NCBI GenBank assembly: GCA_963818445.1
Contig: CAWFSG010000003.1
Span: 1 to 64,000, forward strand
Direction: 5' to 3'
Source of the DNA: Prado023 sp963818445
Lineage (GTDB): Bacteria; Actinomycetota; Actinomycetes; S36-B12; CAIYMF01
DNA: 64,000 nucleotides
This document shows, one piece after another, positions 34,287 through 43,100 of this stretch (position 1 is its first letter; each line of letters opens with the position of its first letter). The translations under genes were made by a program, and so were the position numbers. The notes below the pieces were generated by a model. That model worked only from the letters and a program-made list of their open reading frames with translations. It was not told where the DNA came from and searched no databases.

Positions 34287-35021
34287 ATGGGTGCAGATCA
34301 CGATGGCCGGACCGAACGGCTCGACCTCGCCGATGCGACCGTCCGGGAATGGGACGCGGTGGTCCTCGACGTCGATCCGGACGGCATCGTCCTGGACCGC
34401 TCCGCCTTCTACCCCGGCGGTGGCGGCCAGCCACCGGACCACGGCGTCCTGCTGTGGGGCGGCGTCCAGACTCGCATCGTCGGGTCCCGCCGGGGCGACG
34501 ACCTGAGGCTCGTTCCACACGAGGGCGACCCGGTGCCGCCCGCTGGCACGCCGGTTCGCGGTGCGATCGAGGACGAGCGACGCACCGCCCTGATGCGCAC
34601 CCACTCCGGCCTGCACCTGCTCAGCGGCGTGGTCTTCCGCGACTTCGGCGCCCTGGTGACCGGGGGGAACATGGAGCCCTTCGAGGCCCGGATGGACTTC
34701 AACCTGCCCGAGGTCCCCGAGGGTTTCAAGGACGCCGTAGCCTCGGCGTGCGCCGTCGAGGTGGCCGCGGACCGGGCGATCGAGGTCAGCACCCTCCCCC
34801 GAGATCAGGCCTTCGCGATCCCCGACATCATCCGAACCGCCACGAACCTGCTGCCACCGGACCTCGAGGTCGTGCGGATCGTGGACATCGTCGGGCTCGA
34901 CACCCAGGCCGACGGCGGCACGCACGTGGCCTCCACCCGGCAGATCGGCGAGATCGAGGTCGTGAAGGTGGAGAACAAGGGCAAGGGATTCCGCAGGCTG
35001 CGGATCCGGATCAGGCCGTAG
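34287..35021 (+). CDS. Alanyl-tRNA editing protein (AlaX type)
   Basis: 244 residues. The beta-barrel start SAFYPGGGGQPPDHGVL (about 36-52) and zinc motif THSGLH (about 107-112, HxxxH) identify the freestanding AlaRS editing domain that hydrolyses Ser-tRNA(Ala) or Gly-tRNA(Ala). In the second zinc motif, ADGGTHVAST, Asp replaces the Cys of the AlaRS form CxxxH; this variant occurs in AlaX proteins. The protein also keeps the C-terminal GKGFRRLRIRI strand. It overlaps the convergent WS/DGAT gene by 11 bases. Confidence 0.88.
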   Translation: MGADHDGRTERLDLADATVREWDAVVLDVDPDGIVLDRSAFYPGGGGQPPDHGVLLWGGVQTRIVGSRRGDDLRLVPHEGDPVPPAGTPVRGAIEDERRTALMRTHSGLHLLSGVVFRDFGALVTGGNMEPFEARMDFNLPEVPEGFKDAVASACAVEVAADRAIEVSTLPRDQAFAIPDIIRTATNLLPPDLEVVRIVDIVGLDTQADGGTHVASTRQIGEIEVVKVENKGKGFRRLRIRIRP

Positions 35022-36489
35022 CGGTCACGTCCCCCGGCTTGGCTGCGGCGGGCTTGGCAGCGCGAGGCTTGGCTGCGCGGGGCTTGGCTGCGCGGGGCTT
35101 GGCAGCGCGGGGCTTGGCGGCGGGGGGCTTGGCAGTGCGGGGCTTGGCTGCGCGCCGGCCGATCGCCAGCATCAGCTCGACCTGGTCCAGGACCAGCTGC
35201 TGGAGGCGATCCGGGTCGGGCATGAGCTCCGCGTCGGTCGAGAACCCGACCGTCACCTGCCCTGCGTACGAGGAGATCGACACCCCGAACCCCATGTCGC
35301 CGGCGCGCGGGACCCAGCCGATCAGGCCGGCGACCCTGGCCCCCGCGAGATAGACCGGCGCGCGGGGCCCGGGCACGTTGGTCACGACTCCGGCTGCCTT
35401 GCTTCCGAAGAAGGCGATCCCGACGTCCTCGACCACCTTCGGCGAGGCCCCCAGCCCGGCGAGGACGCCGAATGCGACCAGGGCCTCGGGGGATCCCTTG
35501 ATCTCCTCAACCCGCCGGTGCATCTCGTCAAGCCGCTCACGTGCCGGCATGGAGCCCGTGGGCAGGTCGACGAAGTAGAAGCCGAACTCGTTGCCGAGCT
35601 CGGGGGGAAGGGGTGCATCCAGGGGGCGCAGGTTCACCGGGACCATGACACGCACCTCGGGCAGCGGTGTGCCGCGCTCGACCAGGTAGTCGCCCAGGGC
35701 ACCGGCCAGGGCTGCGAGGAGCACGTCGTTCACGGTCGTGCCGGCGTGCCGGGAGATCGCCTTGATGTCGGACAGGGGGATCGGCGGGGTCCAGGTGACG
35801 AGCTTGGTCTGGACCACCTTGCCGCTGAGGACCGACTTCGGCTTGGTCGGCAGGGTCGCCAGGTGCACCAGTCGGGTGGTGTCGTGCAGGACGGTCCGCG
35901 CCAGCCCGGCGAGGCGCGTGGGGTGCCGGACGAGCCCGAGGCTGCTGGACAGGACCCAACCGGCGGCATCAACCAGGCTCTGCGTCGAACTGGGATCCCG
36001 CACGTCCTTGAACGAGTCCACGGGGCCGTCATCGGTGAGCGACAACATCACGCGAGTCAGGGCGATGCCGTCGGCAATCGCATGGTGGATCCGGAAGAAG
36101 GCCGCCGAGCCGTTGCCGAAGCCGGAGATGAAGTGGATCTCCCAGAGCGGATGCGTGGGATCCAGTGGGATGCCGGTCTGGCTGCTCACGTAGGCCTGCA
36201 GCGCCGCCTCGTCACCCGGCGCGTCGAGGGTGACGTACCGGTAGTGCCAGTCGGCGTCGAAGTCCTCGTCGTCCACCCACTCGGCACGACCCAGCGGGAT
36301 CCGCGAGGACCCGGGATGCTGGCGGAACCGCGGGAACCGGTCGATCATCCGCTCCCCGATGACGGTCCGGAACTGATCGAAGTCAGCGGGCTCGTCGGTC
36401 CAGAAGATGGCATTGACGACCAGCAGGTTCCCCGGCTGGTCCATGCGCAACCACGCGCTGTCGACCGCTGACATGTGATGTGTGCCCAT
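35011..36489 (-). CDS. Wax ester synthase / diacylglycerol acyltransferase
   Basis: 492 residues. The catalytic HHxxxDG motif is IHHAIADGIAL (about 130-140), preceded by the N-terminal MGTHHMSAVDSAWLRM typical of WS/DGAT proteins, with NEFGFYFVDLP later. It acylates diacylglycerol or fatty alcohols with acyl-CoA to make storage lipid. The last ~45 residues are Ala/Lys/Pro pentapeptide repeats encoded by a 15-bp tandem repeat, an unusual basic tail that could bind nucleic acid or anionic lipid surfaces. TACAGT 8 nt before ATG 36489 fixes the start. Confidence 0.9.
   Translation of the reverse strand: MGTHHMSAVDSAWLRMDQPGNLLVVNAIFWTDEPADFDQFRTVIGERMIDRFPRFRQHPGSSRIPLGRAEWVDDEDFDADWHYRYVTLDAPGDEAALQAYVSSQTGIPLDPTHPLWEIHFISGFGNGSAAFFRIHHAIADGIALTRVMLSLTDDGPVDSFKDVRDPSSTQSLVDAAGWVLSSSLGLVRHPTRLAGLARTVLHDTTRLVHLATLPTKPKSVLSGKVVQTKLVTWTPPIPLSDIKAISRHAGTTVNDVLLAALAGALGDYLVERGTPLPEVRVMVPVNLRPLDAPLPPELGNEFGFYFVDLPTGSMPARERLDEMHRRVEEIKGSPEALVAFGVLAGLGASPKVVEDVGIAFFGSKAAGVVTNVPGPRAPVYLAGARVAGLIGWVPRAGDMGFGVSISSYAGQVTVGFSTDAELMPDPDRLQQLVLDQVELMLAIGRRAAKPRTAKPPAAKPRAAKPRAAKPRAAKPRAAKPAAAKPGDVTATA
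35036..35155. repeat. 15-bp tandem repeat encoding an AKPxA tail
   Basis: GGCTTGG recurs every 15 bases at 35036, 35051, 35066, 35081, 35096, 35111, 35126 and 35141. In frame on the minus strand it encodes AAKPR-type pentapeptides at the C terminus of the WS/DGAT protein. Confidence 0.85.
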
Positions 36490-36497
36490 GGGTCCCG

Positions 36498-36503
36498 ACT
36501 GTA
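36498..36503 (-). promoter_or_regulatory. -10 element, leaderless start of 36489
   Basis: TACAGT on the minus strand, 8 nt before the ATG at 36489. Confidence 0.5.
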
Positions 36504-36579
36504 GGCCGACGCCTTGGGCCGTCACAGAGTCCTTCGACCCCTCCTTGCCCCCACTGGGCTTCGGTGCGACGGTTGGGTC

Positions 36580-36966
36580 ATGCGCAGTCCTCGGATCAGG
36601 GTGCTTCTCGGGCGCCCCGAGGACACGTCGGCGGACATCATCCTGCGCGCCGGAGCGCATCCATCTGAGGACGGTCGCGTGGTCACGGTGAGCGCGCCCC
36701 GGTGGCAGCCACCCCGCGGGACGGAGCACCTGCTGGCCCAGGCGTATCGCGATGCGGTTGCGGCTGCCAACGCACGGCAGGCACGGAGCATGGCACTGCC
36801 AGCCATCTTGGCGCGTGGGCCGTGGCCGATGGAGGAGGTGACCCGTATTGCCCTCACGGTCCTGCGGTCGACACCCACCACCGTGCGCGACGTGGTGATC
36901 GCGGCGGGCACCCCGGCCATGGTGGAGCGCTGGGCCGAGGCCCTGGTCCGGGAGCCCACCTACTGA
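36580..36966 (+). CDS. Short macro-domain-like protein
   Basis: 128 residues. RIRVLLGRPEDTSADIILRA looks like the first strand and helix of a macro domain, and LAQAYRDAVAAANARQARSM, ALPAILARGPWPMEEVTRIA and TVRDVVIAAGTPAMVERW match its last helices and strands. The middle part, including the usual ADP-ribose loops, is short or missing (the protein is 40-50 residues shorter than a standard macro domain), and the GVFG-type loop appears as ARGPWP. It may be a non-catalytic binder or degenerate. Start ATG 36580 is a best guess. It overlaps the convergent HNH gene by 7 bases. Confidence 0.55.
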   Translation: MRSPRIRVLLGRPEDTSADIILRAGAHPSEDGRVVTVSAPRWQPPRGTEHLLAQAYRDAVAAANARQARSMALPAILARGPWPMEEVTRIALTVLRSTPTTVRDVVIAAGTPAMVERWAEALVREPTY

Positions 36967-38309
36967 GGGACCAGCACAGGTCTGGCGCCATCGAGCTCGA
37001 TCACGCTGCCGTCCGGCCTGACCGTCTGGATCCGCCGTCCGTCAGGCGACCACCGAAGCGCGAATCCGCGCTCATGGATCGCCTTGTGGTGGAACTGGCA
37101 GGCGAGCACAAGGTTGCGTTCGTCCGTCGGACCTCCGTCCTCCCAGTGGACCATGTGATGCGCCTGGCACCACATCGCCGCAGCAGAGCACCCGGCGAAC
37201 GCACAGTGCCTGTCCCGCAGGTCGATGACCCGGCGAACGGCGGGAGGCACGACCCGGGCTGATCGGCCCAGCCGAAGGGGAACCCCATCGCGGTCCACGC
37301 TGAGCACCTGGATGACGGCATCACACGCCAGGCGCTGCCGCGCCAGACCCGTCAGCCAGAGCCCTCCGGTGGTCCCGTCCGTTCGATCGAGGAGCTCGGC
37401 CGGCGATGGGGCGGCCAGGTTCGCAGCGCCGCGGACCGCCATCCGATCGCCGTCGCTGCTGGTGGCGCGCACGCCTGCGTCGGGGACCACCACCATCAGG
37501 TGCGGTCGGACGCCCTTGTGCACCGGAAGGCCTGCGGAGAGCTCGCCCCCCAGCAGGACCCCGAGTGCGTCGTGACGCAGCTGTGCGAGATCACGCTCAC
37601 GGTCCTCGGAGCGGATCGCCTCACAGACCGATTCCAGGGCGATCGAGAGGGCCAGGCCGGTCTCGGTGTCCAAGGTCCCGGACAGCGCCCACATGCCGTC
37701 CGAGCCATACCGGGACAGGAACAGCTCACGGCGCTCGGACTGTTCAGCCGCATGGTGATCCGTCACAGGGACGTCGAGCCCCTGCGCCCGCAACTGCGCG
37801 TCATGCTCGGCATCCACCAGCGCCGCCCACCGATCAACGAACCGGGCGAAGCGCGGCTCGGTGACCTCCGCCGCGGTCCTGGTCGCCAACTCCTCGACGT
37901 CGGCCAGGGCTGCCCACCTGTGGGGCTTCGCTCGGCCAGCCGTGGCCAGCAGCCGGACATGGCCGAGCCGGACCTCCCCACGCAGCACGGCGTCGGCCAT
38001 CTGCGGGAGGGCCCGGAGATCCCGGCCGGCATGCACCCGCGCCCGCGCGGACGCCGGGTGCTCGACCGCCCTCGCGGCGATCCACGCAGACCCGGATCGG
38101 GCACCGTCAGCTGCCCACTGCGCGCCGGACTCGAACTGGTCGGCCCAGACAGCCCGGAGGGCACCCAGCCGTTCGACGACCACACCCAGCCGGAGCAGGG
38201 CCGGCCCCACCTCACCCGGCGGCGGGTTCGCACCCGGTGAGCCGCCCGGCCCATTCGTCAGCCACTCAACCTGGCGCTCGAGCGCCTCCACCTCGCACAG
38301 CACTGACAA
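36960..38309 (-). CDS. DUF222 / HNH endonuclease domain protein (13E12-like)
   Basis: 449 residues. The long helical DUF222 region (about 20-310) is followed by a C-terminal HNH zinc-finger nuclease fold: DRHCAFAGC (about 351-359), MWCQAHHMVHW (about 365-375), then LACQFHHKAIHE with the last Cys and His ligands. The family is expanded in Actinomycetota and related to the REP13E12 repeats of mycobacteria; biological role unsettled. The start is TTG 38309 or GTG 38303. The 266 bases from 38310 to 38575 hold no gene I can support. Confidence 0.9.
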   Translation of the reverse strand: MSVLCEVEALERQVEWLTNGPGGSPGANPPPGEVGPALLRLGVVVERLGALRAVWADQFESGAQWAADGARSGSAWIAARAVEHPASARARVHAGRDLRALPQMADAVLRGEVRLGHVRLLATAGRAKPHRWAALADVEELATRTAAEVTEPRFARFVDRWAALVDAEHDAQLRAQGLDVPVTDHHAAEQSERRELFLSRYGSDGMWALSGTLDTETGLALSIALESVCEAIRSEDRERDLAQLRHDALGVLLGGELSAGLPVHKGVRPHLMVVVPDAGVRATSSDGDRMAVRGAANLAAPSPAELLDRTDGTTGGLWLTGLARQRLACDAVIQVLSVDRDGVPLRLGRSARVVPPAVRRVIDLRDRHCAFAGCSAAAMWCQAHHMVHWEDGGPTDERNLVLACQFHHKAIHERGFALRWSPDGRRIQTVRPDGSVIELDGARPVLVPQ

Positions 38310-38575
38310 GGCTGCTCCTCCCCCACGGAGTCGCGGGGGCGCCCGGGGCGCGCCGCGACGACGACATCGGAACGGGCCTCATCAGAAACGGGACGCGACG
38401 CCCCCACCTCACCACGTGGCCAACGGGCTGCCCGCACCCGTGCCGCCCGGAACCAACGCCCGGGACCATGGGCCGCACCACTCACGCGATGCGACCTTCT
38501 CGTACACCTGTTCGAATCATTCCACGTCTGCACAGCTCTGTCAAGCTCCGCACGAGCGCTGTGGACAGCGCCTGC

Positions 38576-38977
38576 TCAGCCCCGCGCGCGAGCCTCTCGC
38601 CGCAGCGCCTCGAGGTCGGCCTCGTCCGCGGGCCCTCCCCACCAGGAGCAGGGAGTGAACGAGTGGACCACGCCCGAGGAGGTCAGGATCTGGGTCCCGC
38701 CCCAGAACATCGAACCGGCCTCGAACCCCTGCACCTGGGCCCACGGGATCCGCCGGGTACGGAACACCGTGACCTCGAGATGCTCGTCGGTCAGTACCAG
38801 CAGCTGCCTCATGCGGGCGACTGCGTACAGCACGGTGAACACCACGACGACGACCCACGTGTCCTCGGACCGGATGATCAGCGCCCAGACCGAGACGAGG
38901 GCCACCGCCGGCAGCACGGACGTCAGCGGCGGTCGGAAGCCGACCCGACCACGGCCCTGGGTCGCACGATCCTCCAC
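38576..38977 (-). CDS. PH-domain membrane protein
   Basis: 133 residues. Two membrane helices (TSVLPAVALVSVWALII and TWVVVVVFTVLYAVA, about 16-60) are followed by a bacterial PH (bPH) domain: MRQLLVLTDEHLEVTVFRTR, RIPWAQVQGFEAGSM and a C-terminal helix EADLEALRREARARG. The family is widespread in Actinomycetota, without a known ligand. GTG 38977 follows GAGGGG six bases upstream. Downstream of the YihY gene on the same strand. Confidence 0.8.
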   Translation of the reverse strand: MEDRATQGRGRVGFRPPLTSVLPAVALVSVWALIIRSEDTWVVVVVFTVLYAVARMRQLLVLTDEHLEVTVFRTRRIPWAQVQGFEAGSMFWGGTQILTSSGVVHSFTPCSWWGGPADEADLEALRREARARG

Positions 38978-39117
38978 TGCCAGCCCCTCGAGGTCACCCC
39001 GCAGTGACGATCGCCGCGATACGGCCAGTCTTCGGGCCCCGGGGGACGATGTCAACGACCCGACCACGTGACCACGCCGACGCGGGCGACCAACCGGATC
39101 CACGGCCCGAGCCGAGC

Positions 39118-39954
39118 TCAGAAGTCGCCCTGCGCCACGTCGATGTCCACGACCACCGACTCCGGCCCGGCACCCACGTCCGGGTCGGTGAGCACCGCTG
39201 CCAGCAGCGTCGACCCGATCAGGACGACCCAGTAGACGAACAGCCCGCTGAACAGGGCGAAGACGACGCCGATCGGCCCGTAGGCCTCGGCCTGCCGGGT
39301 CATCGACTGCGTCAGGTACAGCCCCGACCACACCACGATCCCCAGCCTGCCGATGGTCGCGAGGCCGGCCGCAACCAGGATCCTCCTGCGCTCGACCAGG
39401 CCCCGTGTCAGCAGCGTCTGGGTCATCACCTCCGCTCCCGCCCAGGCCACGAGGATCGTTCCCGCAGCAAGCACTGCCAGGGCGGGCCCCGAGTCCCTGG
39501 CGAACCCACGCAGCTCGGTCACCATGATGACCAGGACCAGCTGGACCAGGATCCAGACCAGCGAGCGCCACTGGTCGCGAATGGCCAACTGGGGGGTCTG
39601 CCAGATGGCGTTGTACGCCCGCGAGGCCCGCTTGGACAGGGTGAATGCCGCGTACAGGGTCAGGGCGAGGCCGATCCAGTAGATCCCCTCGCTGCGAACC
39701 TGGATCAGCTCCTGGACGGACTTCGCCGCTGCGCCGACCAGCCCGAAGCGCTTGATGAACTCCTCGGCGACGATGTTGGATCCCGGCGAGGCGAGGCCCG
39801 CCGCCAGGGCGAGGATCAGTGGCAGCAGCGTGACGAACGACTGCGCGGCGAGCGTGTACGCCCGGTCGAGCATCTCCAGCTGGCCGACCCGCGCCACGAG
39901 GTGGCGCGCCCGAGCAACCACCCATCCCGTTCGATCCTCCGCGAAGGCACCCAT
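39118..39954 (-). CDS. YihY/BrkB family membrane protein
   Basis: 278 residues with six membrane helices (about 36-56, 96-116, 133-153, 160-180, 198-218 and 232-256). YTLAAQSFVTLLPLILALAA matches the first conserved YihY segment and YGPIGVVFALFSGLFVYWVV the last. AGGAGG precedes ATG 39954 by eight bases. The family is not an RNase despite older names; role unknown, perhaps envelope transport. A longer, less similar YihY protein is encoded at 58853-60043. Confidence 0.88.
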   Translation of the reverse strand: MGAFAEDRTGWVVARARHLVARVGQLEMLDRAYTLAAQSFVTLLPLILALAAGLASPGSNIVAEEFIKRFGLVGAAAKSVQELIQVRSEGIYWIGLALTLYAAFTLSKRASRAYNAIWQTPQLAIRDQWRSLVWILVQLVLVIMVTELRGFARDSGPALAVLAAGTILVAWAGAEVMTQTLLTRGLVERRRILVAAGLATIGRLGIVVWSGLYLTQSMTRQAEAYGPIGVVFALFSGLFVYWVVLIGSTLLAAVLTDPDVGAGPESVVVDIDVAQGDF

Positions 39955-40197
39955 GCGCTGATCCTCCTACGACTCTCGCGGCCCATGCCGCAGGGGCACA
40001 CATGCGGGTCCTTGGATGGTTCAGGACGGGACGATCGTCACACGTTCGCGTCGGACCCCGGGGTTACTCTGGCCGCAACCCGCCAGATGTGAGGTGCGCC
40101 ATGAGCAAGCACGCGTCCCGCTCCCCTCTCCGCGGTGCCCTGACAGCCCCCTCGGTGTCCTCATCCCATCCCTCTCTCGTAGCCCTGGATTGGCCTC

Positions 40198-43100
40198 ATG
40201 TCTGATCAGCAGCCCCGCTTCCCCGGTCTCCCCTCCGTCATCAACGGCAACGGCGCAGTGGCCCACGTGATGCGCCACGTCTGCGGCGGCGTCATCGGGT
40301 ACCCGATCACCCCCTCGACCGAGATCTCCGAGCTGTTCGAGGCCGCGCGCGCCGAGGGCGGCGTGAACGTGTGGGGCAAGCACCCCTTCTTCTTCGAGCC
40401 CGAGGGTGAGCACTCAGCCCAGAGCGGGGCCCTGGGCGCGGCGCTGACCGGCGGGCAGTTCATCTCCAACGCCTCCTCGAGCCAGGGGATCCTCTACGCG
40501 ATGGAGTCGCACTACGTGACCGTCGGCAAGAAGACCGGCGGCTTCGTGCTGCAGGTCGCCGCGCGCGTGGTCTCCAAGCACTCCCTGAACGTCATGGCCG
40601 GCCACGACGACGTGTACGCACTGCTCAGCGCTGGGTACACCATCCTCTTCGGCTCCAACCCGCAGGAGGCCGCTGACCTTGCGGCCATCTCCTACCGGTC
40701 CTCCGCGCTCTCGCTGATCCCGGTGGCCAACGCCATGGACGGCTTCTCCACCAGCCACATGCTCAGCGAGGCGCTCATGCCCGAGCCCGAGCTGCTGCGC
40801 GAGTACCTCGGCGACCCCGCGGGGCGGGTGAAGTGCCCAACAGTCGCCCAGGAGATGCTCTTCGGCGCCAAGGGCCGGGTCTTCCAGCTGACCCAGTACC
40901 TCGACCGGCACCGCGACGACCTCCGGCCCGCTGACCTCACCGGCCTGCAGTCCTACCTGGCCGACAACGCCGAGAAGGTGGAGGCAGACAACGCCGGCGA
41001 CCTCGTCGCCGAGACCCTGGCCTGGGTGCCCGAGGAGCTGCACGGGCAGTGGCGCCGGCAGTGGCGCAACTCCCTGGAGAAGGGCACGCGGCAGATGGTG
41101 CCCGCGCTGGTGGACGTCAACAACCCCGGTCTCACCGGTCCGGTCCAGAACCAGCCCGACTTCCAGGCCGGGGCGGCCGACCACCGCACACACTTCGCGA
41201 ACGCCGTGCCCTCCCTGGTCCGCCAGGCGATGGAGGAGTACTCCGAGCTGACCGGGCGCACCTACGCCCCGGTGCTCACCTACGACTGCGAGGACGCCGA
41301 CTACATCATGGTCGGCCTCGGATCGATCACCGACGACGTGCGCGCAGTCCTGCCCTACCTGCGCTCCCAGGGCCTGAAGGTCGGCGTGGTGTCGGTCAAG
41401 ATGCTCCAGCCGTTCCCCGAGGCCGAGCTGGTGGCCGCCCTGTCCGGCGCCAAGGCCGTCACCGTGCTCGAGCGCTCCGACCAGACCGCCCTGACCAGCC
41501 TGGTCACCTCCGCGCTGTTCAAGGGCCGGGCCAACTCCGAGCCGGCCGCCGTCTCCGGGCAGCCGGGCGCCCCCCAGTACGACGGCATCCCCGCGCTGGC
41601 TGCCACACCCCGGCTGACCACCGCGATCTTCGGCCTCGGCGGCCACGACGTGCAGCCGCGGCACATCATCGCGGCGTTCCAGAACATGGTCGACGGCAGC
41701 ACTGCTCCGCTGATCTACCTGGGCTCCCAGTTCTTCAGCACCGATGCCTCCACGGCGATGGCCGAGGTGCAGTCGCGCATGCGGGCGGCCTACCCCGAGA
41801 CCGAGCTCATGGCCCTGGAGACCAAGCCCAACCCGCGCCTGCTGCCCGAGTCGGCCATGCGGATCCGGTTCCACTCCGTCGGCGGCTACGGCACCATCGC
41901 CACCGGCAAGCTGCTCACCGACATCCTCGCCGGCGTCCTCGGCATGCACTCCAAGTCCGCACCCAAGTACGGCTCGGAGAAGAGCGGCGCCCCCACCAAC
42001 TACTACATCACCCTGAGCCCTGAGCCGGTCCTGATCACCAACGCCGAGCTCGAGGAGGTCGAGGTCGTCATCTCGCCGGACCACAAGGCGTTCATCCACA
42101 CCAACCCGCTCAAGGGCCTGGTCGAGGGTGGCACGTTCATGCTGCAGTCCGACCTGACGCCCGAGGAGGTCTGGCGCGAGCTGCCCCGGTACGCCCGCCG
42201 GACCATCCGTGAGCGCAACATCCGGTTCCTCGTCGTCGACGCCTTCGCCGTGGCCAAGCGGCACGCGCCGACTCCGGACCTCGAGACCCGCATGATGGGC
42301 ATCGCGTTCATCGGGGCCGTCGCGGCCCACGTCGACCGGGTGTCCGCGGGGGCCTCCCAGGAGGAGATCCTCGCGAAGGTGCAGGCCCAGATCGTCAAGA
42401 AGTTCGGCGGCAAGGGCACGAAGGTCGTCGAGGGCAACATGGCCGTGATCCGTGAGGGCATCGAGGCGGCAGACGTCGTCGACTACGACACCCCGGAGTT
42501 CCTCGCCATCGACGAGCTGCCGCCCGCGCTGACGCTGCACACCATCTCCACGTCCTCGGACATGTGCGGCAGCTCGTCGGGTGCCAGTGCACTGTTCGAC
42601 CCGGCGTACTACGAGGACCTGATCGCACGGCCGTTCCGCGAGGGAACGATCGGCGAGGCGCCCGTCCTGCCCGGCATCGGCCTGTTCATGCCGGCCGGCA
42701 CGTCGTCAGCCAAGGACAAGGGCCTGTTCCGGCGCACCGTCCCCGAGTTCCACGCGGACCTGTGCACCGGGTGCATGGAGTGCGCCCTGGTCTGCCCGGA
42801 CGCGGCGATCCCGAACACCGTGCACGAGATCCACGACCTGCTGCTCACCGCGATCAAGGACCTCGACGTCACCGAGCCGCAGCGCGAGGCGCTGCGCGGC
42901 CTGGTGTACCCGGTGGCCGAGAAGGTCCGGGAGTCCTACCGCGCCGACAAGTCCGACCGCGCGTTCACCGACGTGGTGGCAGCAGCGGTCGCCACGCTCG
43001 ACGTCGACCAGCTCTCGCTGCGCCGCACCCTCGACCAGCTCGTCGCGGCCCTGGCGATCTATCCGGTGGCCCGCACGCGGCCCTTCTTCGACGCGATGGA

